Origin: Limnomonas spitsbergensis
Lineage: Eukaryota > Chlorophyta > Chlorophyceae > Chlamydomonadales
Direction of reading: 5' to 3'
Assembly (NCBI GenBank): GCA_037349105.1
Contig: JAYJMM010000112.1
Coordinates: forward strand, 3,162,001-3,226,000
DNA: 64,000 nt
Shown: positions 55,780-64,000 of the stretch, piece by piece
How the letters are laid out: every line of letters starts with the position of its first letter
Numbering within the stretch: the first letter of the stretch is position 1
Made by a program: the position numbers and the translations under genes
The notes under the pieces: model-generated
Seen by the model: only the letters and a program-made list of their open reading frames with translations
Told to the model about the DNA's origin: nothing
Database searches by the model: none

Positions 55780-57306
55780 TTATTTGAGCTCACTCCCTCT
55801 GTCCCTCTCTACTCTCCCCAAGGGCTGGTGCCTGGTCCCCGTCGGAACTCTGTCCACAGGCCCGTCACCTAAAACCAAGGCTTGGATCGTGCCCGTACCC
55901 GTTTCCTTCGGGCCGCCCTGCTCAGCAAGCCACCTCTTTGATCTCTTCAAACCCTCCAGCAGCCCGCGCAGGCCCCTCGAGCCGATGCCCAACGACAGGC
56001 TTGCTGGCCTCCCGGCCGGGACGCTCTGGAGCGGCAAGCTGGCAGGCCGACATGAGCTGACGCCTCTCGGCTGCTGCAGCCCATCTTCAACGAGCGAGGA
56101 GCTCCAAGGCTCCTCCACCAGACAGGACCTCTGTTGTTTCAGGGCCTTCATCACGCTCGACAGAGACGGGCCGTACCCGGCCGAGCTGCCGCCGCTGCCG
56201 ATGCTCGGTATCAACGAGCGTCTGCGCAGCGAGTCCAAACGGTGCCTAGCAGCCGCTTGCTGCCTGGGGTCTGCCAAGGAGCTGCCTAGTAGCTGCCTAG
56301 TAGCTGCTTGCAGCCGGGGCTCGCCTACAGAACTGCTGTACCGGCTGCCAGCCGCCGCTTGCTGATAGGGCTCCGCGGAGCAAACGCTGCAACCACCGGC
56401 AGCAGCATGCTGTCTGGGTTCCACCAAAGGGCTGCCAAGGGACACGAGGCTGCTCATGTGAGACGACGCCGGGCTAATAAGGGTGGAGCCAGTGAGCGCC
56501 GTCGTCGCCGCCGCCGCTGATGCTGCCTGATGGTAGTGCTGCAGCATCAGTCGCTGCTGTTTGCTGTCTGCCGGCTGGGTGCCAAGGCTCTCCGACGACG
56601 GGCCACAGCACTCGTCCTCGTTTGCACAGTCTCCGGCTGCCAGCGCCAGCAGGTCCGCAGGATCGACTGTCGAGCTGAAGAGAGCAGCCGCTGCCGACTG
56701 GCTCTGTTCCAGGCGGCGGACGCGGAGCCCAGTCAGCAGCTCGCTCATGGTGCCGCTGCCGCGGCATTTGAGGCTGGTGCTCTTGCGGACGCTCCGGCTG
56801 GAACGTATGCTGCAGCTCCTGACAGTCGTAGAATGTGGCGTTACGCTGACGGTGTTGAGGCGGCTCTTGGTGCGCTGGAGCGGTACCGACTCGCTCTGAT
56901 GGTCTGGGGTTGCTTCTTGGTAGCCGCGGCTGGGCGCGCGACGGGCGTTGCAGAGCGCGCTGCTGTTGAAGGACAGGCTGGTGGGCTCGAGCGGCGCCGA
57001 GTTTGTGTCACGCTGGGTAGCGACAGCGGCCAGTACTGCCGGGCTGCTAGCGTGGCTTCGCATGCAGCTGGGTGTGTGCTCCTTGGCATCCGTCTGGGCC
57101 AGGAGGCAGCCGCCCAGCACCTTGAAGAAGGTGCGGGAGAAGAATCCCCGCGCTTTCTTTGGGAGGTAGGGTGCATCGTCTGCTCGGCCTGTCGTGTCGG
57201 TGCGGCTCGACCGGCGGCGCTGCCTGGGCCGGAGGAGGGCGTCGAGCGGCAACAAGGGGATGGCTTGTAATTCAAAGGCCGCGGTGGCGCTGGAGAACGA
57301 AGGTCC
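55780..57306 (-). CDS. Ser-rich protein, terminal exon
   Basis: Acceptor CATATGCCAG before GGACCTTCG; 508 residues to TAA at 55780. The frame is open further upstream to an ATG at 57426, so an independent start there (548 residues) is the alternative. Confidence 0.6.
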   Translation of the reverse strand, partial: GPSFSSATAAFELQAIPLLPLDALLRPRQRRRSSRTDTTGRADDAPYLPKKARGFFSRTFFKVLGGCLLAQTDAKEHTPSCMRSHASSPAVLAAVATQRDTNSAPLEPTSLSFNSSALCNARRAPSRGYQEATPDHQSESVPLQRTKSRLNTVSVTPHSTTVRSCSIRSSRSVRKSTSLKCRGSGTMSELLTGLRVRRLEQSQSAAAALFSSTVDPADLLALAAGDCANEDECCGPSSESLGTQPADSKQQRLMLQHYHQAASAAAATTALTGSTLISPASSHMSSLVSLGSPLVEPRQHAAAGGCSVCSAEPYQQAAAGSRYSSSVGEPRLQAATRQLLGSSLADPRQQAAARHRLDSLRRRSLIPSIGSGGSSAGYGPSLSSVMKALKQQRSCLVEEPWSSSLVEDGLQQPRGVSSCRPASLPLQSVPAGRPASLSLGIGSRGLRGLLEGLKRSKRWLAEQGGPKETGTGTIQALVLGDGPVDRVPTGTRHQPLGRVERDRGSELK

Positions 57307-60203
57307 CTGGCATATGGTGGAAGGTGGAAAAATCAGCCCACGAAACCAGGGGGAACCCCTGCGCATGGAACCGAAACGAGCTATGCCGGAATATTTCATG
57401 TCGTTTGTGCATATTTGTTCAGGCATACTGTTAGGGATATTGGGCTTAAGGTATTGTGGTCGAATCTGCTTCAGCTTGCCCAGTGACCAAGTCCCCCCCC
57501 CCCCACTGCATGTTCGCGATGCTCTGTGCTGCCCGCTTCCCAGCCGGATTGCATATCTTATGATAGGTTCATGTCTCCCTGGATCTCAGGGCTCATGCAT
57601 CCGCTCAGGGATCATGCAATCGCAATGACGTGGGTTCAGAGACACGACCTTGCATGACATGCCTCTTTACATAGCACCTCGTCATGCCATGCTACCCAAC
57701 ATGCAATGTGACCCACATGCCATGCGACCTCAAGATCGCTGCATAAAATGCCATGCCACGGCACATCCGAGTTTTTAGAACGGTTTACCGCATCTAGTAG
57801 GTGTTGGGACCATCACAGCGCCTTGATGTTACGATAGGGAGTCGAGTTTACTCGCAGTGAACAGAGGTATACAGGGCGTCGTGCGAAGTGATAGCAAGTC
57901 GTCCAAGATGGGGAATCGTGCAAAATGGCGAGTCATACAAGGCGATCAAGCCGTGGGAAGTGACACATTGTTTGCGGAATAGCGAGTTGCGCAAAAACTG
58001 GGGAGTCGCGCTTTGCAATGGTGCACAGAGCAAAATTCCATCGCCTGCCTTATGGCAGTCAGGGGCGTCAGGCCAGGGCGTCATGTTCACACGTCGTCAC
58101 TTTAATACCAGTACTCCTGTGTACCAGGCTTGAAGGCTGAAGATGGGCCCACACATACAATGACCAAGGGATGGTGCCATGGTGGGCATATGTCCACCAG
58201 TCCATTCAGCGATGGCATGCAAAACCAAGTACGGTAAGGCAGAGGTCAGATTACGGTGACCTACTGGCTCAGCCACACGCGTGTCCTTTGCCGCTTAGTT
58301 TAGGATGCTTCAGCTACCATTCAGCTACATAATGTGATCTGACTGGCTCAGTGCAGCAAGCCCCCTTGCTTGCGCTGCTGGCCTTAGGCCGGTCAAGGTT
58401 TGGCCTCCTTTGGTGGCTACCCAACGGCTACCCTACGGCCAAAGGGCTCAGTGCAGCTAGCTCCGTTGCTTGGGCCTTGGGCTGTTGGCCGTTGGTCGGC
58501 TTGGGCTGCGGGCTGCTCGCCGTAGGCCAGAAAAGGTGTGGCCCCCTTTACTGGCAACACAACGACTATCTAAGCTTGGTCAGGGGCTCAGGTGTGCACA
58601 AAATAAATCACTGGTGACCTCAAGTTGCATCTACCAAACGGAAAGTCCGTGATGTGCAAGTTTTTCTCTTTCAGGGCTGGGGGACCCACCTCCTGGACAG
58701 GTGGAAACCCCCACATACCGTAAAACGCGGTAGGCTTTGCTCAAAGTTAATTAACGATTGGGGTGCACCGACCTGGGTGCGCGCTAAGATGAGTTCAAAA
58801 ATCGCCGCTGCCCGGAGTGTCAGCCAGATGCCCAAACAATTGGTTTGGGGTGCGCGCTAGGAATTCAAAACCGCAAAATACCGGTATAAAAAACGGTTGA
58901 CTAGACACCCGTTCTGTGATCTTTGTGAAGCCTGATTAAGTAGTCTAGCGTACCGGTAACACTACTGGTGGCTAGCTAGGCTGCTCAGTTCCAGGCAGTG
59001 GGCTCCTCGGCTTGCCAACGCCTCTCCGCGGCGTCTTCGGCCTTCCACTCTGGCTGGAGAAGGAGGAGGAGGAGGAGCGGGAAGAGGAGACGAAAGAGGA
59101 GGCTGACTATGCTGACTCTTGAGGACCGTGTAGCATCAAGCGAGGGTTTTGACTGGCTTTTACTGTACTGACTGACAGAGTTTCCTGTACTGGCCGACTT
59201 AGTTTTCTGTACTGTTGCTGTCCTTCCTATCATGAAACGAGGGTTTGACTGAGTTTTACTGTAATGGCTGAAAGCGCTGCGCAGACGGAAAATATTATTA
59301 TCGCACCTTATGCGCGGCGTTATATTAAACGACCTGCAATTTTCCGCCGTTGTGCGGCCTTCTGTAAACGTATTTTATTACTGTGCGACGACAATTTATA
59401 TTACTTTGGTGGGGGGCGCAGACCCGTTCCTGTTTTACGGTACACAAAAAAATCCACGTTTCCTATCTCAAGCGCACCTGATGAATGAAAATGCCTCCGT
59501 CAGGATGGTTCGCCGCCGGGTGCGGATCCGCCGCTGATAAGCCAGAAGAGGCTTGCGGCCATGAGTTCATGCAGGATGCCTCCTTGTCTGGACGAAGATT
59601 CGAGGGCTGCTCGAGCGAGGACCTTTGCATGACGTAGCTCGAGTTCCTTCGTGGGCTGCTGCCGCCCGGCTGCTGCTGCTGCCGAACACCGCTTGCGCCG
59701 GGGAGCCATGTAGGGGTGTCTCCGGAGCCATAGCATTGAGGTGTCGCCGAGAGACACCTCTCGCCGAGACGGCTCACAGCCGGGGGGCCTGTCGAGGACT
59801 GCCGCCACGAGGAGGCGATCGAGCAGCCAGAGTCGTGGGAGGGATGTGATGAGCCGGGCAGGAAGCCGTGGTCTGAGTTGTCCAGGAACGGACTTGAGGC
59901 GAGGCTGGGAGGGAGGACGTCGCTGTGGGGCAGGATCATTCGCGGTCGGCTGCTGCTGCTGCGGCGGCAGCAGTCGTTGGCAAAGCTTTGTGTGGCAGCA
60001 GTAGCAGCAGCAGCGTCGGGGAGTCTAGATCTGGGGAGTCTAGATCCAGCGAATCTGGATCCGGAGAATCTAGATCCGGGGGTAGCGGAGGAGAAGCTTT
60101 GATTCATGTTGCTTTGAGGGCATGGGGCTGCTTTGGCATCACCCGACGTGCCCACAGTCTCTTTCTGCTGAATGATTCTGGCAGAGACGGCAGCCACAAC
60201 ACC
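55780..60203 (-). CDS. Ser-rich protein of unknown function (last two exons)
   Basis: Two large exons joined in phase 0: 59478-60203 (242 residues) and 55780-57306 (508 residues and stop). The first starts GVVAAVSARIIQQKETVGTS and is then Ser/Arg/Pro-rich with a SRFSGSRFAGSRLPRSRLP repeat. The second is Ser/Ala/Leu-rich with an Arg-rich cluster (RPRQRRRSSRTDTTGR), a hydrophobic KKARGFFSRTFFKVLGGCLL segment, and imperfect 16-18-residue repeats (VEPRQHAAAGG, AEPYQQAAAGS, GEPRLQAATRQ, ADPRQQAARH). No catalytic domain is visible; a folded domain may be encoded upstream beyond the window. Long regular open frames with exact phase support a real gene; function is unknown. Confidence 0.6.
57307..59477. 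other. Intron of the Ser-rich gene, or intergenic if exons are separate
   Basis: Contains two adjacent family B copies at 58305-58560 and degenerate 18-20-bp GAGTCGTGCAAAATGGCG-like repeats at 57840-58020. A CTCCTCCTC-type tract lies at 59055-59100. No exon was recognised. Confidence 0.45.
58305..58560. repeat. Two adjacent family B copies
   Basis: ATGCTTCAGCTACCATTCAG.. GGCCTTAGGCCGGTCAAGGT then TTGGCCTCCTTTGGTGG, followed by a second copy GCTCGCCGTAGGCCAGAAAA with GGTGTGGCCCCC. Confidence 0.55.
59478..60203 (-). CDS. Ser-rich protein, penultimate exon
   Basis: Acceptor CTTATGCAG before GGTGTTGTG, donor CATCAG|GTGCGC. The 726 bp are phase 0 at both ends. The upstream intron starts about 60 bp away from the 23-bp array. 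Confidence 0.6.
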
Positions 60204-60261
60204 CTGCATAAGTCGTAAACAAGTCGTAAACACAAAATGGGTGAAAAGGGGGAGGGGGGTA

Positions 60262-63200
60262 TGGGTGCTGCAAAGTGCTGGCAGGCAGTTCTGCAAGGTG
60301 CTGGCAGACAGTTCTGCAAAGTGCTGGCAGACAGTGCTGGCCAGTAGTGCTGCAGAATACTGGCAGACAGTGCTGCAAAGTGCTGTCAGACAGTGCTGTG
60401 ATATGCTGGCAATCAGTGCTGCAAAGGGCTGGCAGACAGTGGTGACAAATGCTGGCAGACAGTGCTGCAAAATGCTGGCAGACAGTTCTGCAAAAAGCTG
60501 GCAGACAGTGCTGCAAAGTGCTGGCAGACAGTTCTGCAAAATGCTGGCAGGCAGTTCTGCAAAATGCTGGCAGGCAGTGCTGTGAAATGCTGGCAATCAG
60601 TGCTGCAAAATGCTGGCAGGCAGTTCTGCAAAATGCGGGCAGACAGTGCTGCAAAGTGCTGAGAGACAGTGCTGCAAAATGCTGGCAGACAGTTCTGCAA
60701 AATGCTGGCAGACAGTGCTGCAAAGTGCTGGCAGGCAGTTCTGCAAAATGCTGGCAGACAGTTCTGCAAAGTGCTGGCAGACAGTTCTGCAAAGTGCTGG
60801 CAGACAGTTCTGCAAAATGTTGGCATACGGTGCTGCAAAATGCAGGCAGGCAGTTCTGCAAAATTCTGGCAGACAGTGCTGCAAAATGCTGGCAGACACT
60901 GCTGCAAAATGCTGGCAGACACTTCTGCAAAGTGCTGGCAGACAGTTCTGCAAAATGTTGGCAAACAGTGCTGCAAAATGCTGGCAGGCAGTTCTGCAAA
61001 ATGCTGGCAGACAGTGCTGCAAAATGCTGGCAGGCAGTTCTGCAAATGCTGGCAGACAGTGCTGCAAAATTTTGGCAGGCAGTTCTGCAAAATGCTGGCA
61101 GACAGTGCTGCAAAGTGCTGGAAGGCAGTTCTGCAAAAAGCTGGCAGACAGCTTGCAAAATGCTGGCAGACAGTTCTGCAAAGTGCTGGCAGACAGTGCT
61201 GCAAAATGCTGGCAGACAGTGCTGAAAAATGCTGGCAGACAGTGCTGCGAAAAGCTGGCAGACAGTGCTGCAAAGTGCTGGCAGACAGTGCTGCAAAATG
61301 CTGGCAGGCAGTTCTAAAAAATGCTGGCAGGCAGTTCTGCAAAATGCTGGCAGACAGTTCTGCAAAGTGCTGGCAGACAGTGCTGCAAAGTGCTGGCAGA
61401 CAGTTCTGCAAAATGCTGGCCATTTGTGCTGCAAAGTGCTGGCCAGTAGTGCTGCAGAATACTGGCAGACAGTTCTGCAAAATGCTGGCAGGCAGTTCTG
61501 CAAAAAGCTGGCAGACAGAGCTGCAAAGTGCTGGCAGACAGTGCTGCAAAATGCTGGCAGACAGTTCTGCAAAATGCTTGCAGGCAGTTCTGCAAAATGC
61601 GTGCAGGCAGTGCTGCAGAATGCTGGCAGACAGTTCTGCAAAATGCTGGCAGACAGTGCTGCAAAATGCTGGCAGACAGTGCTGCAAAGTGCTGGGAAAC
61701 AGTTCTGCAAAATGCTGGCAGGCAGTGCAGCAAAATGCTGGCAGACAGTGCTGCAAAATGCTGGCAGACAGTTCTGCAAAATGCTGGCAGACAGTTCTGC
61801 AAAGTGCTGGCAGACACTTCTGCAAAGTGCTGGCAGACAGTTCTGCAAAATGCTGGCATACAGTGCTGCAAAATGCTGGCAGACAGTTCTGCAAAGTGCT
61901 GGCAGACAGTTCTGCAAAGTGCTGGCAGACAGTTCTGCAAAATGCTGGCATACAGTGCTGCAAAATGCTGGCAGACAGTTCTGCAAAGTGCTGGCAGACA
62001 GAGCTGCAAAGTGCTGGCAGACAGTGCTGCAAAATGCTGGCAGACAGTTCTGCAAAATGCTGGCAGGCAGTTCTGCAAAATGCGTGCAGGCAGTGCTGCA
62101 AAATGCTGGCAGACAGTGCTGCAAAAAGCTGGCAGACAGTGCTGCAAAATGCTGGCAGACAGTGCTGCAAAATGCTGGCAGACAATTCTGCAAAAAGCTG
62201 GCAGGCAGTTCTGCAAAATGCTGGCAGACAGTTCTGCAAAGTGCTGGCAGGCAGTTCTGCAAAATGCTGGCAGACAGTGCTGCAGAATGCTGGAAGGCAG
62301 TTCCGCAAAATGCTGGCAGACAGTTTGCAAAATGCTGGCAGACAGTTCTGCAAAGTGCTGGCAGACAGTGCTGCAAAATGCTGGCAGACAGTTCTGCAAA
62401 GTGCTGGCAGACAGTGCTGCAAAATGCTGGCCATTAGTGCTGCAAAGTGCTGGCCAGTAGTGCTGCAGAATACTGGCAGACAGTGCTGCTAAGTGCTGGC
62501 AGACAGTGCTGTGAAGTGCTGGCCATTAGTGCTGCAAAGTGTTAGCCATTGGTGCTGCAGAATACTGGCAGACAGTGCTGCAAAATGCTGGCCATTAGTG
62601 CTGCAAAGTGCTGGCCAGTAGTGCTGCAGAATACTGGCAGACAGTGCTGCAAAGTGCTGGCAGACAGTGCTGTGAAGTGCTGGCCATTAGTGCTGCAAAG
62701 TGCTAGCCATTGGTGCTGCAGAATACTGGCAGACAGTGCTGCAAAATGCTGGCCATTAGTGCTGCAAAGTGCTGGCCAGTAGTGCTGCAGTATACTGGCA
62801 GACAGTGCTGCAAAGTGCTGTCAGACAGTGCTGTGAAATACTGGCAATCAGTGCTGCAAAGGGCTGGCAGACAGTGGTGACAAATGCTGGCAGACAGTGC
62901 TGCAAAATGCTGGCAGACAGTTCTGCAAAAAGCTGGCAGACAGAGCTGCAAAGTGCTGGCAGACAGTGCTGCAAAATGCTGGCAGACAGTTCTGCAAAAT
63001 GCTGGCAGACAGTGCTGCAAAATGCGTGCAGGCAGTGCTGCAAAATGCTGGCAGACAGTGCTGCAAAATGCTGGCAGACAGTTCTGCAAAATGCTGGCAG
63101 ACAGTGCTGCAAAATGCTGGCAGACAGTGCTGCAAAGTGCTGGGAAACAGTTCTGCAAAATGCTGGCAGGCAGTGCTGCAAAATGCTGGCAGACAGTGCT

Positions 63201-63830
63201 GCAAAATGCTGGCAGACAGCTTGCAAAATGCTGGCAGACAGTGCTGCAAAGTGCTGGCAGACAGTGCTGCAAAATGCTGGCAGACAGTGCTGCAAAATGC
63301 TGGCAGACAGTGCTGCGAAATGCTGGCAGACAGTGCTGCAAAGTGCTGGCAGACAGTGCTGCAAAATGCTGGCAGGCAGTTCTGAAAAATGCTGGCAGGC
63401 AGTTCTGCAAAATGCTGGCAGACAGTTCTGCCAAGTGCTGGCAGACAGTGCTGCAAAATGCTGGCAGATAGTTCTGCAAAGTGCTGGCAGACAGTGCTGC
63501 AAAATGCTGGCCATTAGTGCTGCAGAATACTGGCAGACAGTGCTGCAAAGTGCTGGCAGACAGTGCTGTGAAGTGCTGGCCATTAGTGCTGCAAAGTGCT
63601 AGCCATTGGTGCTGCAGAATACTGGCAGACAGTGCTGCAAAATGCTGGCCATTAGTGCTGCAAAGTGCTGGCCAGTAGTGCTGCAGAATACTGGCAGACA
63701 GTGCTGCAAAGTGCTGGCAGACAGTGCTGTGAAATGCTGGCAATCAGTGCTGCAAAGGGCTGGCAAATAGTGGTGACAAATGCTGGCAGACAGTGCTGAC
63801 AAATGCTGGCGATTAGTGCTGCAGAATGCT
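60262..63830. repeat. 23-bp tandem array, about 155 copies
   Basis: Unit GCTGCAAAATGCTGGCAGAC plus AGT, with recurring variants (TTCTGC or TGCTGC; AAAA or AAAG; GACA or GGCA; CCATTAGTGC; AGAATACTGG). No stop occurs in any reading of the unit and 23 is not a multiple of three, so frames of several hundred codons are open on both strands. Longer blocks recur (about 62430-62560, 62580-62700 and 63490-63620), showing higher-order duplication. It lies in the intron upstream of 60203. Confidence 0.95.
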
Positions 63831-64000
63831 GGCAATTGGTTCTGCAAATGCTGCACCTGGTGTTGCAAAACCCTGCAACTGTGTTGCAAAATCCTGCAAC
63901 TAGTGTTGCAAAATGCTGCAGCTGGTGTTGCAAAATGCTGCAGCTGGTGTTGCAAAGTGCTGCAACTGGTGGTACAAAAGCTGCAACTGGTGTTGCAAGG
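63831..64000. repeat. Related 22-bp array at window end
   Basis: GTTGCAAAATGCTGCAGCTG plus GT, diverged from the 23-bp unit, continuing beyond base 64000. Confidence 0.85.

Noticed and set aside
55769..57628. Plus-strand frames opposite the Ser-rich gene
   Set aside because: Fragmented, overlapping each other, and opposite a single long minus-strand frame with a good acceptor and matching phase.
60139..63955. Cys/Gln/Asn-rich frames of up to 745 codons
   Set aside because: The 23-bp unit has no stop in any phase; no start context, splice logic or codon preference supports a protein.

Overview
The window is nuclear DNA of a eukaryote, most likely a green alga. Protein-coding genes are broken into many short phase-consistent exons with GT-AG introns. 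The protein families (plant-type CAX antiporter, a plant-type STE20/OSR1-like kinase with a WNFNL motif) are of Viridiplantae type, and introns carry TTTAGGG/CCCTAAA telomere-like tracts. A chlorophyte is my best guess; genus cannot be fixed from sequence alone. There are no bacterial-style operons.

Layout. 1-9.4 kb: a minus-strand Ca2+/H+ antiporter (CAX) gene in at least six recovered exons; its introns are filled with tandem arrays (70-bp, 24-bp and 49-bp units), and a 21-bp array lies at the window edge. 11.4-19.1 kb: a plus-strand alpha-helical-repeat protein, eight exons recovered, 5' end not found. 20.2-20.8 kb: a small element with inverted ends. 21.3-30.5 kb: a young LTR-type element (two 822-bp direct repeats differing at about four positions) with a long gag-like ORF, a Pro/Gly-repeat ORF and a broken C5-cytosine methyltransferase domain, but no recognisable reverse transcriptase or integrase. 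30.7 kb: an intron-containing tRNA-Leu(CAG). 32.7-33.9 kb: two and a half SINE-like units. 34.2-42.8 kb: a minus-strand SPAK/OSR1/BLUS1-like protein kinase, eight exons recovered, P-loop exon missing. 46.9-47.3 kb: a 36-bp array. 47.8-49.0 kb: weak candidate exons. 50.4-53.2 kb: a degenerate minus-strand LINE (endonuclease and RT remnants) between diverged direct repeats. 55.8-60.2 kb: the last two exons of a minus-strand Ser-rich protein of unknown function. 60.26-64 kb: a 23-bp satellite-like array running off the window, inside that gene's upstream intron.

Two patterns deserve most attention. First, in all three conserved genes the intronic tandem repeats are repeatedly copies of the exon-intron junction itself (a few codons plus the splice site), giving rows of decoy splice sites next to the real one. 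Second, the LTR-type element carries two arrays of stem-loops in which the loop is conserved while the two stem arms change together: four in each LTR (loop AGCACAAACAC) and eight at an exact 36-bp period inside an internal ORF (loop ANNTGTY or close to it).

The long open reading frames over the tandem arrays (His-Thr-Ser repeats at 5 kb, Cys-Gln-Asn-rich repeats at 60-64 kb, and so on) are by-products of repeat units without stop codons and are not annotated as genes. Exons were assigned by family motifs plus exact splice phase; no transcript data were available.
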